A stretch of DNA of 64,000 nt, taken from Cornus controversa. Its lineage: Eukaryota > Streptophyta > Magnoliopsida > Cornales > Cornaceae. The stretch spans positions 84,161,033-84,225,032 of the forward strand of contig CM048845.1 of assembly GCA_026545225.1 (NCBI GenBank), in the 5' to 3' direction. Made by a program: the position numbers and the translations under genes. This document shows positions 46,190-57,425 of the stretch, one piece after another. Under the pieces are notes generated by a model. The model worked only from the letters and a program-made list of their open reading frames with translations. It did no database searches and was not told the origin of the DNA. The number at the start of each line of letters is the position of its first letter. Position 1 is the first letter of the stretch.

Positions 46190-49100
46190 TGATGAGGCCA
46201 ATAGTGTTAGACCTGAAAAAGTTTAGTAGAAAAAACTTTAGGCATTAGACAGAAATAAATGAGGTCGATAATATTAAACTCAAAAAGTGTAGTGGAAAAA
46301 ACTTTAGGAGTTGACAAAAACAAATGAGATATTGGATAACCGTTTTAGGATTTATATTAGTTATTGAAGAAGCTCAAACTGCTAGCTCAATTCAAATTGT
46401 TTTAACAATATCATCTACTCAAATCTGTCTATGACTAAGGAACAAATTGACTATGTAATACCCCGCTCCAACACATGGTATGATATTGTCCGCTTTGGGC
46501 TTGAGCCCGCACGGTTTTGCTCTTGGGTTTTTACCCCAAAAGGCCTCATACCATTTGAAGAGAACATACTACATATAAGCACATCCCCTTTTCCACACCC
46601 AGGCGATGTGGGATTGAGCACCTTGTACCCTGTCAGTGTGGTAGCTCAGCCCAGTGTCTGTCTTCGCACCCGCCCACTCACACCCGTCCACATAGGTTAC
46701 TACAATCCACCCCCTACGAGGCCCGACGTCCTCGTCGGCGCACTTCCGGCTGGGTTCAGGCTCTGATACCAACTGTAATACCCCGCTCCAACACATGGTA
46801 TGGTATTGTCCGCTTTGGGCCTGAGCCCGCACGGTTTTGCTCTTGGGTTTTTACCCCAAAAGGCCTCATACCATTTGAAGAGAACATACTACATATAAGC
46901 ACATCCCCTTTTCCACACCCAGGCGATGTGGGATTGAGCACCTTGTACCCTGTCAGTGTGGTAGCTCAGCCCAGTGTCTGTCTTCGCACCCGCCCACTCA
47001 CACCCGTCCACATAGGTTACTACAATCCACCCCCTACGAGGCCCGACGTACTCGTCGGCGCACTTCCGGCTGGGTTCAGGCTCTGATACCAACTGTAATA
47101 CCCCGCTCCAACACATGGTATGGTATTGTTCCCTTTGGGCCTGAGCCCGCACGGTTTTGCTCTTGGGTTTTTACCCCAAAAGGCCTCATACCATTTGAAG
47201 AGAACATACTACATATAAGCACATCCCCTTTTCCACACCCAGGCGATGTGGGATTGAGCACCTTGTACCTTGTCAGTGTGGTAGCTCAGCCCAGTGTCTG
47301 TCTTCGCACCCGCCCACTCACACCCGTCCACATAGGTTACTACAATCCACCCCCTACGAGGCCCGACGTCCTCGTCGGCGCACTTCCGGCTGGGTTCAGG
47401 CTCTGATACCAACTGTAATACCCCGCTCCAACACATGGTATGGTATTGTCCGCTTTGGGCCTGAGCCCGCACGGTTTTGCTCTTGGGTTTTTACCCCAAA
47501 AGGCCTCATACCATTTGAAGAGAACATACTACATATAAGCACATCCCCTTTTCCACACCCAGGCGATGTGGGATTGAGCACCTTGTACCCTGTCAGTGTG
47601 GTAGCTCAGCCCAGTGTCTGTCTTCGCACCCGCCCACTCACACCCGTCCATATAGGTTACTACAATCCACCCCCTACGAGGCCCGACGTCCTCGTCGGCG
47701 CACTTCCGGCTGGGTTCAGGCTCTGATACCAACTGTAATACCCCGCTCCAACACATGGTATGGTATTGTCCGCTTTGGGCCTGAGCCCGCACGGTTTTGC
47801 TCTTGGGTTTTTACCCCAAAAGACCTCATACCATTTGAAGAGAACATACTACATATAAGCACATCCCCTTTTCCACACCTAGGCGATGTGGGATTGAGCA
47901 CCTTGTACCCTGTCAGTGTGGTAGCTCAGCCCAGTGTCTGTCTTCGCACCCGCCCACTCACACCCGTCCACATAGGTTACTACAATCCACCCCCTACGAG
48001 GCCCGACGTCCTCGTCGGCGCACTTCCGGCTGGGTTCAGGCTCTGATACCAACTGTAATACCCCGCTCCAACACATGGTATGGTATTGTTCCCTTTGGGC
48101 CTGAGCCCGCACGGTTTTGCTCTTGGGTTTTTACCCCAAAAGGCCTCATACCATTTGAAGAGAACATACTACATATAAGCACATCCCCTTTTCCACACCC
48201 AGGCGATGTGGGATTGAGCACCTTGTACCCTGTCAGTGTGGTAGCTCAGCCCAGTGTCTGTCTTCGCACCCGCCCACTCACACCCGTCCACATAGGTTAC
48301 TACAATCCACCCCCTACGAGGCCCGACGTCCTCGTCGGCGCACTTCCGGCTGGGTTCAGGCTCTGATACCAACTGTAATACCCCGCTCCAACACATGGTA
48401 TGGTATTGTCCACTTTGGGCCTGAGCCCGCACGGTTTTGCTCTTGGGTTTTTACCCCAAAAGGCCTCATACCATTTGAAGAGAACATACTACATATAAGC
48501 ACATCCCCTTTTCCACACCTAGGCGATGTGGGATTGAGCACCTTGTACCTTGTCAGTGTGGTAGCTCAGTCCAGTGTCTGTCTTCGCACCCGCCCACTCA
48601 CACCCATCCACATAGGTTACTACACCGACCATCTCTATGATATCTACCATAATACTTCTAAGGAATTATGGAATGCCCTAGAAGCTGGGATTGAGGATGT
48701 TGACATAGAACGATTTGGGGTGTTTAACTTCAATAATTACAAAATCGTAGAAAATATGACTGTAAGTGAACAAATTCATGATTTTCAAGAACATTTGAGG
48801 AAAATAGAGAAAAATAGCACCAAACTTGGTGAATATTTTAAAGTGTTATGTCTAAATAAAGAAATTTCCTTCTAGTTGGTTTGAGTTTTCTAGATCTCTT
48901 AGACATAAGTAATGAGAGTTGACATTGACCTAAGTTATTAACTCCATTAGACTTGAAGAAAGTCATAGGTCAAGAATTAACCAAAGTGATAAATCAACTA
49001 AGGTGAATCTAGTTGAAACACTGAAAATTCCAACAATAGAGGTCGTTACCAACTTAGAAGGAAACACTTAAAAAAAAAAAACTATTGTATCAATCAAAAC

Positions 49101-49940
49101 TTCTGCCACAATTATAATAATCATTATAATAACAAACTCAAAAATTCTAAAGGCAAAGGCGAAAAATCATACTATGTTTGTGGGAGGACTAATCACGTGG
49201 CGATGGATTGCTACTACAAAAAGACTGAGCCATACAAGCCTAAGACAAATTTGAACGAAAGAGGTCTAAAAGATCATGTAAATATGTTGATAGATCAAGA
49301 AAACTCATGCGAATCCTCCATAAAGTGATATAAACTTCACATATCATAATGATGATTGGTGGTTAGATTCTGGTACTAGTGTGCATGTTTGTTTTAACCG
49401 TAATTGTTTTAAATCTTATCAGAACTTAAGTGGAGGAAGTGTAACTCTAAAAAATGATATAGTCACACAAGTACACGGCATTGAAGATGTGGACTTGAAG
49501 GTGATATTTAGAAAGATCTTAACTTTAAAAAGAGTGTGACATGCTCCTGAAATGAGGAGAAATCTAGTTAGTGTGTCGTCCTTAGTTTAACAAGGATACA
49601 AAGTTGTTTTGGAATATAATGAAGTTGTTATTACAAAAAATAATTTTTTTGTTGGAAAATGATATATCAATGAAGGATTGTTCAAATTGAATGTGATTTT
49701 GAAAATCAATAAAAATTCTCCTAATATTTTTATTGTTGAATCTTGTAACATTTGACATAAGAGATTAGGACATGTGAGCTTGAAGAAAATTAAAAGAATG
49801 ATGAATTTTAGTTTAGTACCCAAATTTCATGTTGATTTCAAACATAAGTGTAAAATATGTGTACAAGTCAAACAACCTAAGAAACCTTATAAGTTCGTAA
49901 ACAAAAATACTCACCTCTTAGAACTTATAATATAGTAAAT
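46190..49940 (+). mobile_element. Relic copia retrotransposon (gag, protease, pre-integrase), interrupted by a TRIM array
   Basis: Gag: DHLYDIYHNTSKELWNALEA (48629-48688) and KIVENMTVSEQIHDFQEHL are copia UBN2-type gag, and KEQIDY on the left of the array fits its upstream part. A zinc knuckle near 49174-49215 reads YYVCGRTNHVAMDC with the first Cys lost. Protease: WWLDSGTSVHVC near 49351-49386. Pre-integrase: HKRLGHVSLKKIKRM near 49757-49801. It ends near 49930 with no integrase core or RT. Many stops. No LTR found on either side. Confidence 0.8.
46454..48624 (-). mobile_element. TRIM tandem array: seven 251-bp LTRs, six 69-bp internal domains
   Basis: Exact 320-bp period: LTRs start at 46454, 46774, 47094, 47414, 47734, 48054 and 48374, and the array length is 6x320+251. 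Read on the minus strand each LTR starts TGTAGTAACC and ends GGGGTATTACA. Each internal domain opens GTTGGTATCAGAGCC (tRNA-Met primer site) and ends with the purine tract CGTAGGGGGTGGAT. So one terminal-repeat retrotransposon in miniature is present as L-I-L-I-L-I-L-I-L-I-L-I-L. Units are about 98-99% identical. ORFs of 61 and 87 codons recur only because the unit repeats. Confidence 0.93.
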
Positions 49941-50470
49941 ATTATTATATTAGATGGGTAAAAGTGTCATTTTATATATATAAATATTTTAATTTTTATA
50001 TCAATATAATATTAAGGGTATAATAAACATTTCACCAAAAAGTTAACGTCGGTTAGTTCATTTCTGTTACAGGGGATGCCATTGTAACAGAATCAATTAG
50101 TTTGATGCCGGGTGTAATTAAGCCAAACTTCAAGAAAAGTCAGTGTAATTACTTTAAATTTTTTGAAAAACTAACAAAATTTTGGACGAAGGAACTCTTT
50201 GTCATAAGAGAGTAAATTTTATAGGTGATCATTGTAACAAAATTCATTAATTTGATATTGAGTGTAATTAAACCAAATATCAAGAAAGGTTAGGTAATTT
50301 ACTTTTTTTAAAAAAATAAATAAAAATGTTTTAGGGGTTAACCGGCTGAGAAATTGTCTCTCTCTTCTCTTTCCCAATCTCACTCTCTCCAAATCCACTA
50401 GCAGAAAGCTATGAATCAGACCCATCTCTCATCATCTTAATATAGAAATGCACAAAGGTTATGCACAGGC
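49941..50470. other. Intergenic with a diverged repeat pair
   Basis: CATTGTAACAGAATCAATTAG (about 50090) and CATTGTAACAAAATTCATTAA (about 50227) head two related blocks, both with GTGTAATTAA.CCAAA. This is a dispersed MITE-like sequence. No gene. Confidence 0.5.
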
Positions 50471-50491
50471 CTGAACCACCATCAATATCCA

Positions 50492-50760
50492 ATGAGGACC
50501 AAAAAAAGGAGGGCTTCAATGGGTTCATCAAGTAATATCAATGATGGGTCTAGCAGATCCATGAAATCTCCTCTTACTGAACTGATAATCAATGGGGCTG
50601 CTGTTGTTTCTTCTAATTCATCATCTAATTCACTGTCTGGGTCTTGTTATTCTCCTTCAATTGTTGGGTCTTTTAGAGGGATGCCTTTTAGGAGACTGTG
50701 TGTTACGAGTGTAGGATGGTAGTTGATCTCATGAGAGTTAGAAAATTTGGAGTTTCATCC
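50492..50760 (+). pseudogene. Unrecognised short ORF, possibly a broken gene
   Basis: A Ser-rich 76-codon frame from ATG 50492 (MRTKKRRASMGSSSNINDG) stops at 50720. One base shift near 50697 continues it as CYECRMVVDLMRVRKFGVSS to a stop at 50757-50759, giving a C-x2-C pair. Base composition is less AT-rich than the flanks. I do not recognise the family. It could be a gene relic with a frameshift, a first exon whose donor I missed, or chance. Confidence 0.3.
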
Positions 50761-52740
50761 TAGGGTTTTTTCAATCTCACCATCTCAAATGAGCTAGCGG
50801 GTTAAAAGACGAGTTTATCCATTTTTTTATGTTTTTTTAATTTTTAATTTTTTAGACAGTTGTCAAACTCTAATTGGATTACCTCACCGACGGTTGAGAC
50901 AAGTATTGTGAAAAAAATAATTATCATTGGGGTAAATTAGTCTCACATCTCATAGCTTTAGTATAATTATCATCAAATTAAAGTTTTTGCAAAATTACCT
51001 TGACACTCATGTTAGACTAACAATTCATTAAATAAAATAACATCTAATGTATAATTATAAAAGTACCTTCAATTTATAATATTTTTGTGCAAAAATAACT
51101 TCAATTTCTAATCATTTGACTGAAATTAATATGTTATATATATATATATATTCTCCATTAATGCCATACCAGCACTATCGCCATCGAGGGTAGTTTTGAC
51201 ATTTTAATTTTTTATGTTAATTTATTTTAACGAAACTCACTATCAATTAACGGCAGGAGTACTCAGAATAAAGTCAACCAAACCTTAGGGAAGGTTGATA
51301 ATCATATTTTAAAAACTTTAATCTGAGAGTAATTAGACAAAATCTCATAAAAGATCAGAGAAATTTACCCTTATCATTAATCAAACTAAGACAAATGATA
51401 AAACACCCGAATCGGTATTACTAGTTACTGATATGTCAATTATTTATTTAAACACTTTGAAAAAAAAAGACTTTATCCTTATCTATTATTTATTAAGAGT
51501 ACTTGTTGAACATAAGTGATTAAAGTGCAAAAAAAAAAAAAAAAAATGGTTCGTATTCTCAAACTAATTAAAGCTACTTTGGCAAGAAAAAAGTGCTACA
51601 TTTTCTTCCTCGAAGCAGAGATGCAACTCTGTTTTCTGTCCCATCTTGGTGTGGGTTACTGGAAAGAAATATCACACCATGGATCTGGTGGAGGTCAACG
51701 AGTCTTCTTTAGGCTTTTGAACGAATGAAAATGGTCCACATTCATTCTAGGTGAAGATAGCGTGTGAAGCCCAAACAAAACTCGAATTCTATTATAAAAA
51801 AGACATGATCAAACGAGATGTTTCCGAGTATTTTCTAAGCTTCAGCTCAACGGAAGCAAACAAAAATGGTCTTTTTCAATCAGAACTTTCGAACCATTTT
51901 AGGGTCCAAAACATTCCGTAGGATATTAACACGAAAGAAGAATCATTCAATGATCTTGCAATACGGTGAAATTACTGTTGTAACACCAACTATTTGTTTC
52001 TTTTAATTTTTATAGAAAAATGTTTTTGAAAATTGTATTCCATTTATAGAATTCAGGACCGCAAAATAAACCAAATTGTTCATGAATAATTCAGACTTAG
52101 TTCAACTTGAATAAAATTCGGTTTGACGCCTAGCCTCAATAATCTGGCTCGACTCTTAACTCGCGAACAAATTAAATATAAAACTTATGTCCATGATTCA
52201 TTTATTACTATATATTTGGATTTATACATTTTTTTTTCTAAAAATCTTGATCTCATTTTGATTAAACTTGAGATGGGGTTCAAAATTGACTAGATGAGTC
52301 GAAATCAAATAAAACAAGCAATGTTCGAGCCAAGTTGCTCAAAAACTGTTATATGGCTCGATTCCAGTTCAACAATTATACTCGAATTTTCGCTCAAACA
52401 ACTTTAACTCATTTAGAATCCAATGGTATCAATTTCAATTGAAGTTCTTAATGAAAACAATTCATGTTCTTACATCTGAAGACAAGGTAAATAATTTCAA
52501 ATCTCAGACTATACCCACTCTGCCCTCCAATACCTGGATCAACATAGTATGAATATTTTTTTTATTTTTTTAAACAAAGAGGACAAAATATTTTGATAGT
52601 TTTGTTTGTGTTTCTGCCTTGATGTTTTTGTTAAAGGATACAACTCCAACATCTGTTTTTGCAATTTTTTTTATGATTGTTTTGTATAGATTTCTCATCT
52701 TCATCAGAACGAAACCAACATAAATAACAGCATAGAAGCT
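50761..52740. other. Intergenic, AT-rich
   Basis: Holds a TA run near 51136, an A-tract at 51529-51546 and scattered GGCTCGA/GTTCGAGCC phrases (52080-52360) of a dispersed repeat. No gene recognised. Confidence 0.5.
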
Positions 52741-52741
52741 T

Positions 52742-53009
52742 CTATAAATTACTATTATATAATACATTGTATGACATATTCATTACAGAATTTAAGCAAA
52801 TGAGTGAGAATTTTCTAACGATACAAGTCCCAAGTCAACAGTCAAAGCCGTGCAAACGCGTCTATGACAAAAAAACGCAAAGTGACTCAATTATTAATGC
52901 GTTTATAATAACGCAAACACTACAAAGAAATGTGACCCAACATTCCCTACTGGTATATATTTCAACAAACAACCACCAGTCACGGCCGTCACCACCACCA
53001 CCACCAGCC
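52742..53009 (+). promoter_or_regulatory. Promoter and leader of the NHL/LEA_2 gene
   Basis: TATA-like boxes lie at 52742-52748 (CTATAAA) and 52951-52958 (TATATATT). The second is about 55 bp before the chosen ATG and would give a short leader. The first would put an in-frame ATG (52800) in the transcript. Confidence 0.45.
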
Positions 53010-53684
53010 ATGGCTGACAAAAAAGAGCAGGTCAAACCCTTGGCACCGGCAGCGTACCGTATCAACAACGACGTTGAAGACGAAGCCTTCTCCATGGAAT
53101 TGAAGAAATACCGCCACCGGAAATACATAAAGTGTTGTGGATGCGTCACGGCGTTGTGTTTAATCCAAGTTGTGATCATACTAGTGCTTATTTTCACGGT
53201 CTTTCATATCAAAACTCCTACGATGAAGATCAACTCTATAAAACTCCAAGGTTTGAACCGTTTCAGTGAGTCCACTATTAACAGTTCTAGTGCCAACAAC
53301 GTGACACTTATTGCTAGTGTCTCTCTCAAGAACCCAAATGTTGCCTCCTTCAAATTCAACAACGCCACCACCAATGTCTACTACCACGGCGTGGTGGTGG
53401 GCGAGGCTCGGAATCCACCAGGGCATGTCAAGGCGAGGAGGACGCTTCGGATGAACGTCACGGTGGATATAGTTGTCCAGAAAATGGTGGCAATTTCAAG
53501 TCTGATGAGTGATCTAAGTGCTGGAACATTGGACATGAGTAGTAATACTAGCATCAGCGGCCGGGTTAAGATAACCAGCTTGATTAAGAAGAATGCTGTG
53601 GTGAGAATGGATTGCCATATGACAGTTAATATTTCAAGCCAGCAAATTCAAGATCAGAAATGCAGGCCAAATATTTCCATGTAG
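53010..53684 (+). CDS. NHL/LEA_2 family membrane protein (NDR1/HIN1-like), single exon
   Basis: 224 residues, intact, no intron. Basic N-terminal cytoplasmic tail (KKYRHRKYIKCCGC at 32-45), one transmembrane helix at about 46-66 (ALCLIQVVIILVLIFTVF), then a LEA_2 domain at about 98-205 with VSLKNPNVASFKFNN. Several N-x-S/T sites (for example 97-99, 118-120, 149-151) suit an extracytoplasmic C-terminus. Proteins of this family sit in the plasma membrane or plasmodesmata and act in defence or stress responses. The role of this member is not shown by sequence. The start MADKKEQVKP is chosen because family members begin this way. The frame stays open upstream to an ATG at 52800, which would add 70 residues of non-family sequence. 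Confidence 0.9.
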   Translation: MADKKEQVKPLAPAAYRINNDVEDEAFSMELKKYRHRKYIKCCGCVTALCLIQVVIILVLIFTVFHIKTPTMKINSIKLQGLNRFSESTINSSSANNVTLIASVSLKNPNVASFKFNNATTNVYYHGVVVGEARNPPGHVKARRTLRMNVTVDIVVQKMVAISSLMSDLSAGTLDMSSNTSISGRVKITSLIKKNAVVRMDCHMTVNISSQQIQDQKCRPNISM

Positions 53685-54964
53685 GATTATTTATTTATTT
53701 ATTTCTTTTGTAGCTTAAGGTTGTATGATATTAATTTTCTATATTTTTAATTTGATATATATATATGTTTGATGCAACCTTAAAGCTACAAAAAAAATTT
53801 AGTATAGATAGAGCACTTAGAGAGGACTCTTCATAATCGATATGTAGATAAGTTATTGACTGGGTTTTGGTAATAACAAGATCTGTCATCGCTCGCTATA
53901 AACTAGTTTCGTATTTCATGATTTTCTTGTGTGTTTTTTTTTATATATAATATATATGTAGATTTTTGTAATGGGTATGAGAATAGCAGTTCCTAGCTGT
54001 GGAAACATGTACAAGAAATGGTTTCTGAACACACCTCCTTTCAGAGAACTTATTGAAATTTTTGGTATTTAATGTTCCTTGATATTATAATTAGTTTTGT
54101 TATCCATTCTATATCTCTGTCTCTCGCTCTTTCTCTCTCTCATCCATCTATTATGCAATAGTTGAAAATAGAGGTGAAGAAAACAAAGAAAAATTCAGAT
54201 TTAGGACATCATAAGGTCCTATCAAGTGTATCTCTTGATATGGGGCACTTGTGATTTTCAGTGAACTGATTTATATCAAATTAATCCCATCTAGAACAGG
54301 TTCTTGGAATTAATATAGATCTGTTCTCCCAATTCCCATATCTTGTTCAGTCATTTCAGGCGATTCCTTCCCCATTAGATATTCTAATCAACCAGACAAG
54401 CTCATGTGGTCTAGGATTGCCTCAGTTTTAGTCTTATCCTGATCTACAAAAATATCTATATATGGGCTGTCAAGGTCTGTATATGCATATATATACATAT
54501 ATATGTATCCAACATCAAACATTCTGGCAGGTTAGGCAGCCCAGTAGTTTTGCTTTTTCCATCCTGTTATAGAAGTCTTTGTGGCAGAGAGAAGCAAAAA
54601 GAAGTTACTTTTGTGATTGATCTATAACCAGTTGGTGTAAGATGTTCACAAAAGGGAGACACTGTTTGTAAAGCCCCATTAAGTCTGAAGATTTGCAGAG
54701 GCGCTGTTTGGTTAGCTAAATAAAAATTAAGTTTTTTTTTTAATCAATGAATCAGATTCAGAAATCCTTATTCAAGCCATACATAAGAAGAAGAAAGGGA
54801 ACTCCTTGAAAAGGTTCAAACCAACATAATCTGATTGCAGAGAGGCTGTTTAAAGTCTCTGCATCAACACTGCTTTTTGTTCTCTGTGCACACCCAACCT
54901 TTACTTCTACAAGGGTTTTCTTATTTCAAACTCCTCACCTGCAGACACAATGCAATAAAGTCAC

Positions 54965-55002
<38 letters not shown>

Positions 55003-55250
55003 TCATCTTACTACTTTTATCAATTGAAACTTATATTATAAATAAATTTAAGTGTGAAATGGGTTGATCCCATAAGGCCCAAAAAAAAGTTCTCACACAT
55101 TACACAACCATATATTATCAAGATTTTTATTTTTATTTTTTATTTAAAAAAAAAAACCAAATAATTTGACTGCAAAGCTAGAGAGAACAGGTCGGTCTTA
55201 TCTGGAAGGTTGGAATTAAAACAAATGGGATATTCCAATGTGGAAGCCAC
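53685..55250. other. 3' UTR and intergenic
   Basis: Starts with the probable 3' UTR of the NHL/LEA_2 gene. TA runs at 53756-53766 and 54968-55000, CT run near 54118-54142. No gene recognised. Confidence 0.5.
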
Positions 55251-55256
55251 CCACCT

Positions 55257-55400
55257 TGAAAACTTAACGGGTTGTACATATTCTTTAGAGGGCTAAAACT
55301 CCAGCCCATAAACTTTATCAGGCCCATTAGAAAACTTAACGGGTTGTACATATTCTTTAGAGGGCTAAAACTCCAGCCCATAAACTTTTTGGGTAGCCCA
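55257..55400. repeat. 72-bp tandem duplication
   Basis: GAAAACTTAACGGGTTGTAC through CTCCAGCCCATAAACTTT occurs at about 55257 and again at 55329, almost identical, ending in divergent flanks. Confidence 0.85.
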
Positions 55401-55908
55401 GCCCAAGATAGTGTGGAGTGATAGACTCGACTTGACTTGACTTGCAAATTTGGAGACTTTGATAATCAGTGTAATAGTGGTAACAGCTTTAATTCCTATT
55501 ATACATAAGAATGTAAATTGGGACCACATGGACACAGAGAGTTATCAAACTGCTTACACTTGCCGTCTTCTCACACCAACAACCAAAAGTCGTATTGCGA
55601 CGTAGAAGTCACTCGTCCACTTTGATTTCAAAGGAAGTTATTAACTACATGCATGTATACCTGCGTATCTATATTACAAATTAGCCTAGTATAATAAGGA
55701 AAAAAAAAAAAAGTTAATCTAACGGTTAAAAAATCAATCATGTAATTTAAAATGTCTTTTGCTATTTACGGTATAAAATATTTTATTAAACTGTCACGAT
55801 TTCGAGTGCACGATAATGCGTCATGTATATATATGTATGTATGTATTAGAAATTATTTATATATTTGTATACGCAGGAAAAAAACATATATATATATTTA
55901 TATTTGTA

Positions 55909-56176
55909 GGGCAACTTACACTCACACCCCCTTAAAGTTTGGACGTATGATTACACTCAATCCTAATATTATATGTATTGTCTGTTTTATCCTTTCGACT
56001 AAAAGGATATTCTTGACTTTATTTTCTTTTTAAATTAAACAAACTATCCTTACTTTTCTTTTAATTTTAAGTCAAAAATGTCATTTTAGTCAATGAAAGA
56101 ATAAAATAGACAATACATATAGTATTAAGATTGAGTGTAATCATGCACCAAATCTCTGTAAATATAAGTTTTGTCA
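55909..56176. mobile_element. MITE, same family as the element at 61106
   Basis: The left end GGCAACTTACACTCACACCC and interior phrases AATATTATATGTATTGTCTG and AGACAATACATATAGTATTA match the element at 61106-61629. The right end is the decayed complement. Non-coding. Confidence 0.65.
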
Positions 56177-56584
56177 AATTATATATATATACATGGTTTG
56201 AGCAAAACTTTGCACGTATCAGCAAATGGTTTGTCAATTACCAATACTGTACCAAGAGATATGACAGATATATATATGTCTATATATATATATATAAATA
56301 TATATGGGCTTAAACAGTGATGCCATGGATCGATGATAAGTACAATGGCTGAACAAGACTTCTCATGTGACCAATGTTTTGGAAGGTATGGTTCAGATTG
56401 GCCGAATGCCAATGTCAAAAGTAAATTTAACCAGAAGCAATGCCCAGCCTTCACAACAGCCAATCAATTGACAAACCTTTTTGAGAGAGAGAGAGTGAAA
56501 TTGGTGATTTAGGATCCGAGACGACAGTTTTCGTTTTGATTTAGGATCCCAGACAACATTAGGTAACTATTTCAGTTTTGATTA

Positions 56585-57425
56585 AGGCAAAAGAGTCAAA
56601 AACTCTTCTGCGCTTTTAAAAAGTATAAGAAACTCTCTATGCTTTTTTTTAACTATATCAGACATTTTTTTTCGAAAAAACATTCTAAAAATAATTTTGA
56701 AAAAAAAAATAGTATAAACAATTACTTAATAAAATTTTTTGAGAGAAGAGAGGTTTTTTTTATATATATTAAGTTATATCAATTTATGGAAAAAAATAAA
56801 AATACATAATTACATAATAAAAAATTTTGATTTTTTTTTCCAAAAATTTTTCCATTAGAAAGAGAAAGAATTTATGAAAATAAAATAATTTTTGAAAAAA
56901 TAAAAAAAATCTGAAAATTATTATTATTGTGCATATTTAGTTTTTTTTTCCGAAAACAATTTTCGTAATTTTTTTTAAAGAAAAAACTCATCTTTTTTTT
57001 TTTTTATTAAGGTAAAGAAAAACTTAATATATATATATATATATAAAAACCCTCTCTCTCTAATGAAAAATTTTCTCGGAAAAAAAAATTTAAAATTTTT
57101 TATTATGTAATTGTACATATTTATTTTTTTTTGTAAATTGATATAACTTAATATATATATAAAAAAAACCTGTCCTCTCCAAAAATTTTATTAAATAATT
57201 GTGCATATTTAGTTTTTTTTTTCGAAAATTATTTTCCTGGAAAAAAGCTTCCTATTTTTTTTAATAATAAAAAGGGTAAAATGATCATAGAAAAATATAA
57301 TGTGTAAGAGGAGGTAAATTGTTCACTTTTGCAAATGTGAGTGTGATATGGTAAAATAAAAAAAAACATAAGAAAATTTCTTGCAACTTTTTAAAAGCAT
57401 ATGGAAGTTTTTGACCATTTTGCCT
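56585..57425. mobile_element. Foldback element / MITE, about 840 bp, nearly all inverted repeat
   Basis: Outer ends AGGCAAAAGAGTCAAAAACT and complement AGGCAAAATGGTCAAAAACT both continue into GCTTTTAAAAAGT. Inner arms 56683-56876 and 57053-57240 are also complementary over about 190 bp, sharing TTATATCAATTTA and ACATAATAAAAAATTTT. The loop is about 175 bp. Flanks TTTTGATTA and TTTGATTTA suggest a 9-bp target duplication. Confidence 0.75.

Noticed and set aside
46569-48541. Repeated minus-strand ORFs of 87 and 61 codons that look like a tandem gene family
   Set aside because: They recur with the 320-bp TRIM unit, span LTR and primer-binding site, and have no protein-like conservation beyond the DNA repeat.
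52862-53426. Minus-strand ORFs of 81 and 111 codons across the NHL/LEA_2 gene
   Set aside because: Antisense shadows of an intact single-exon family gene.
54835-56313. Short ORFs ending in runs of Tyr-Ile
   Set aside because: The YIYIYI text is translated TA microsatellite.
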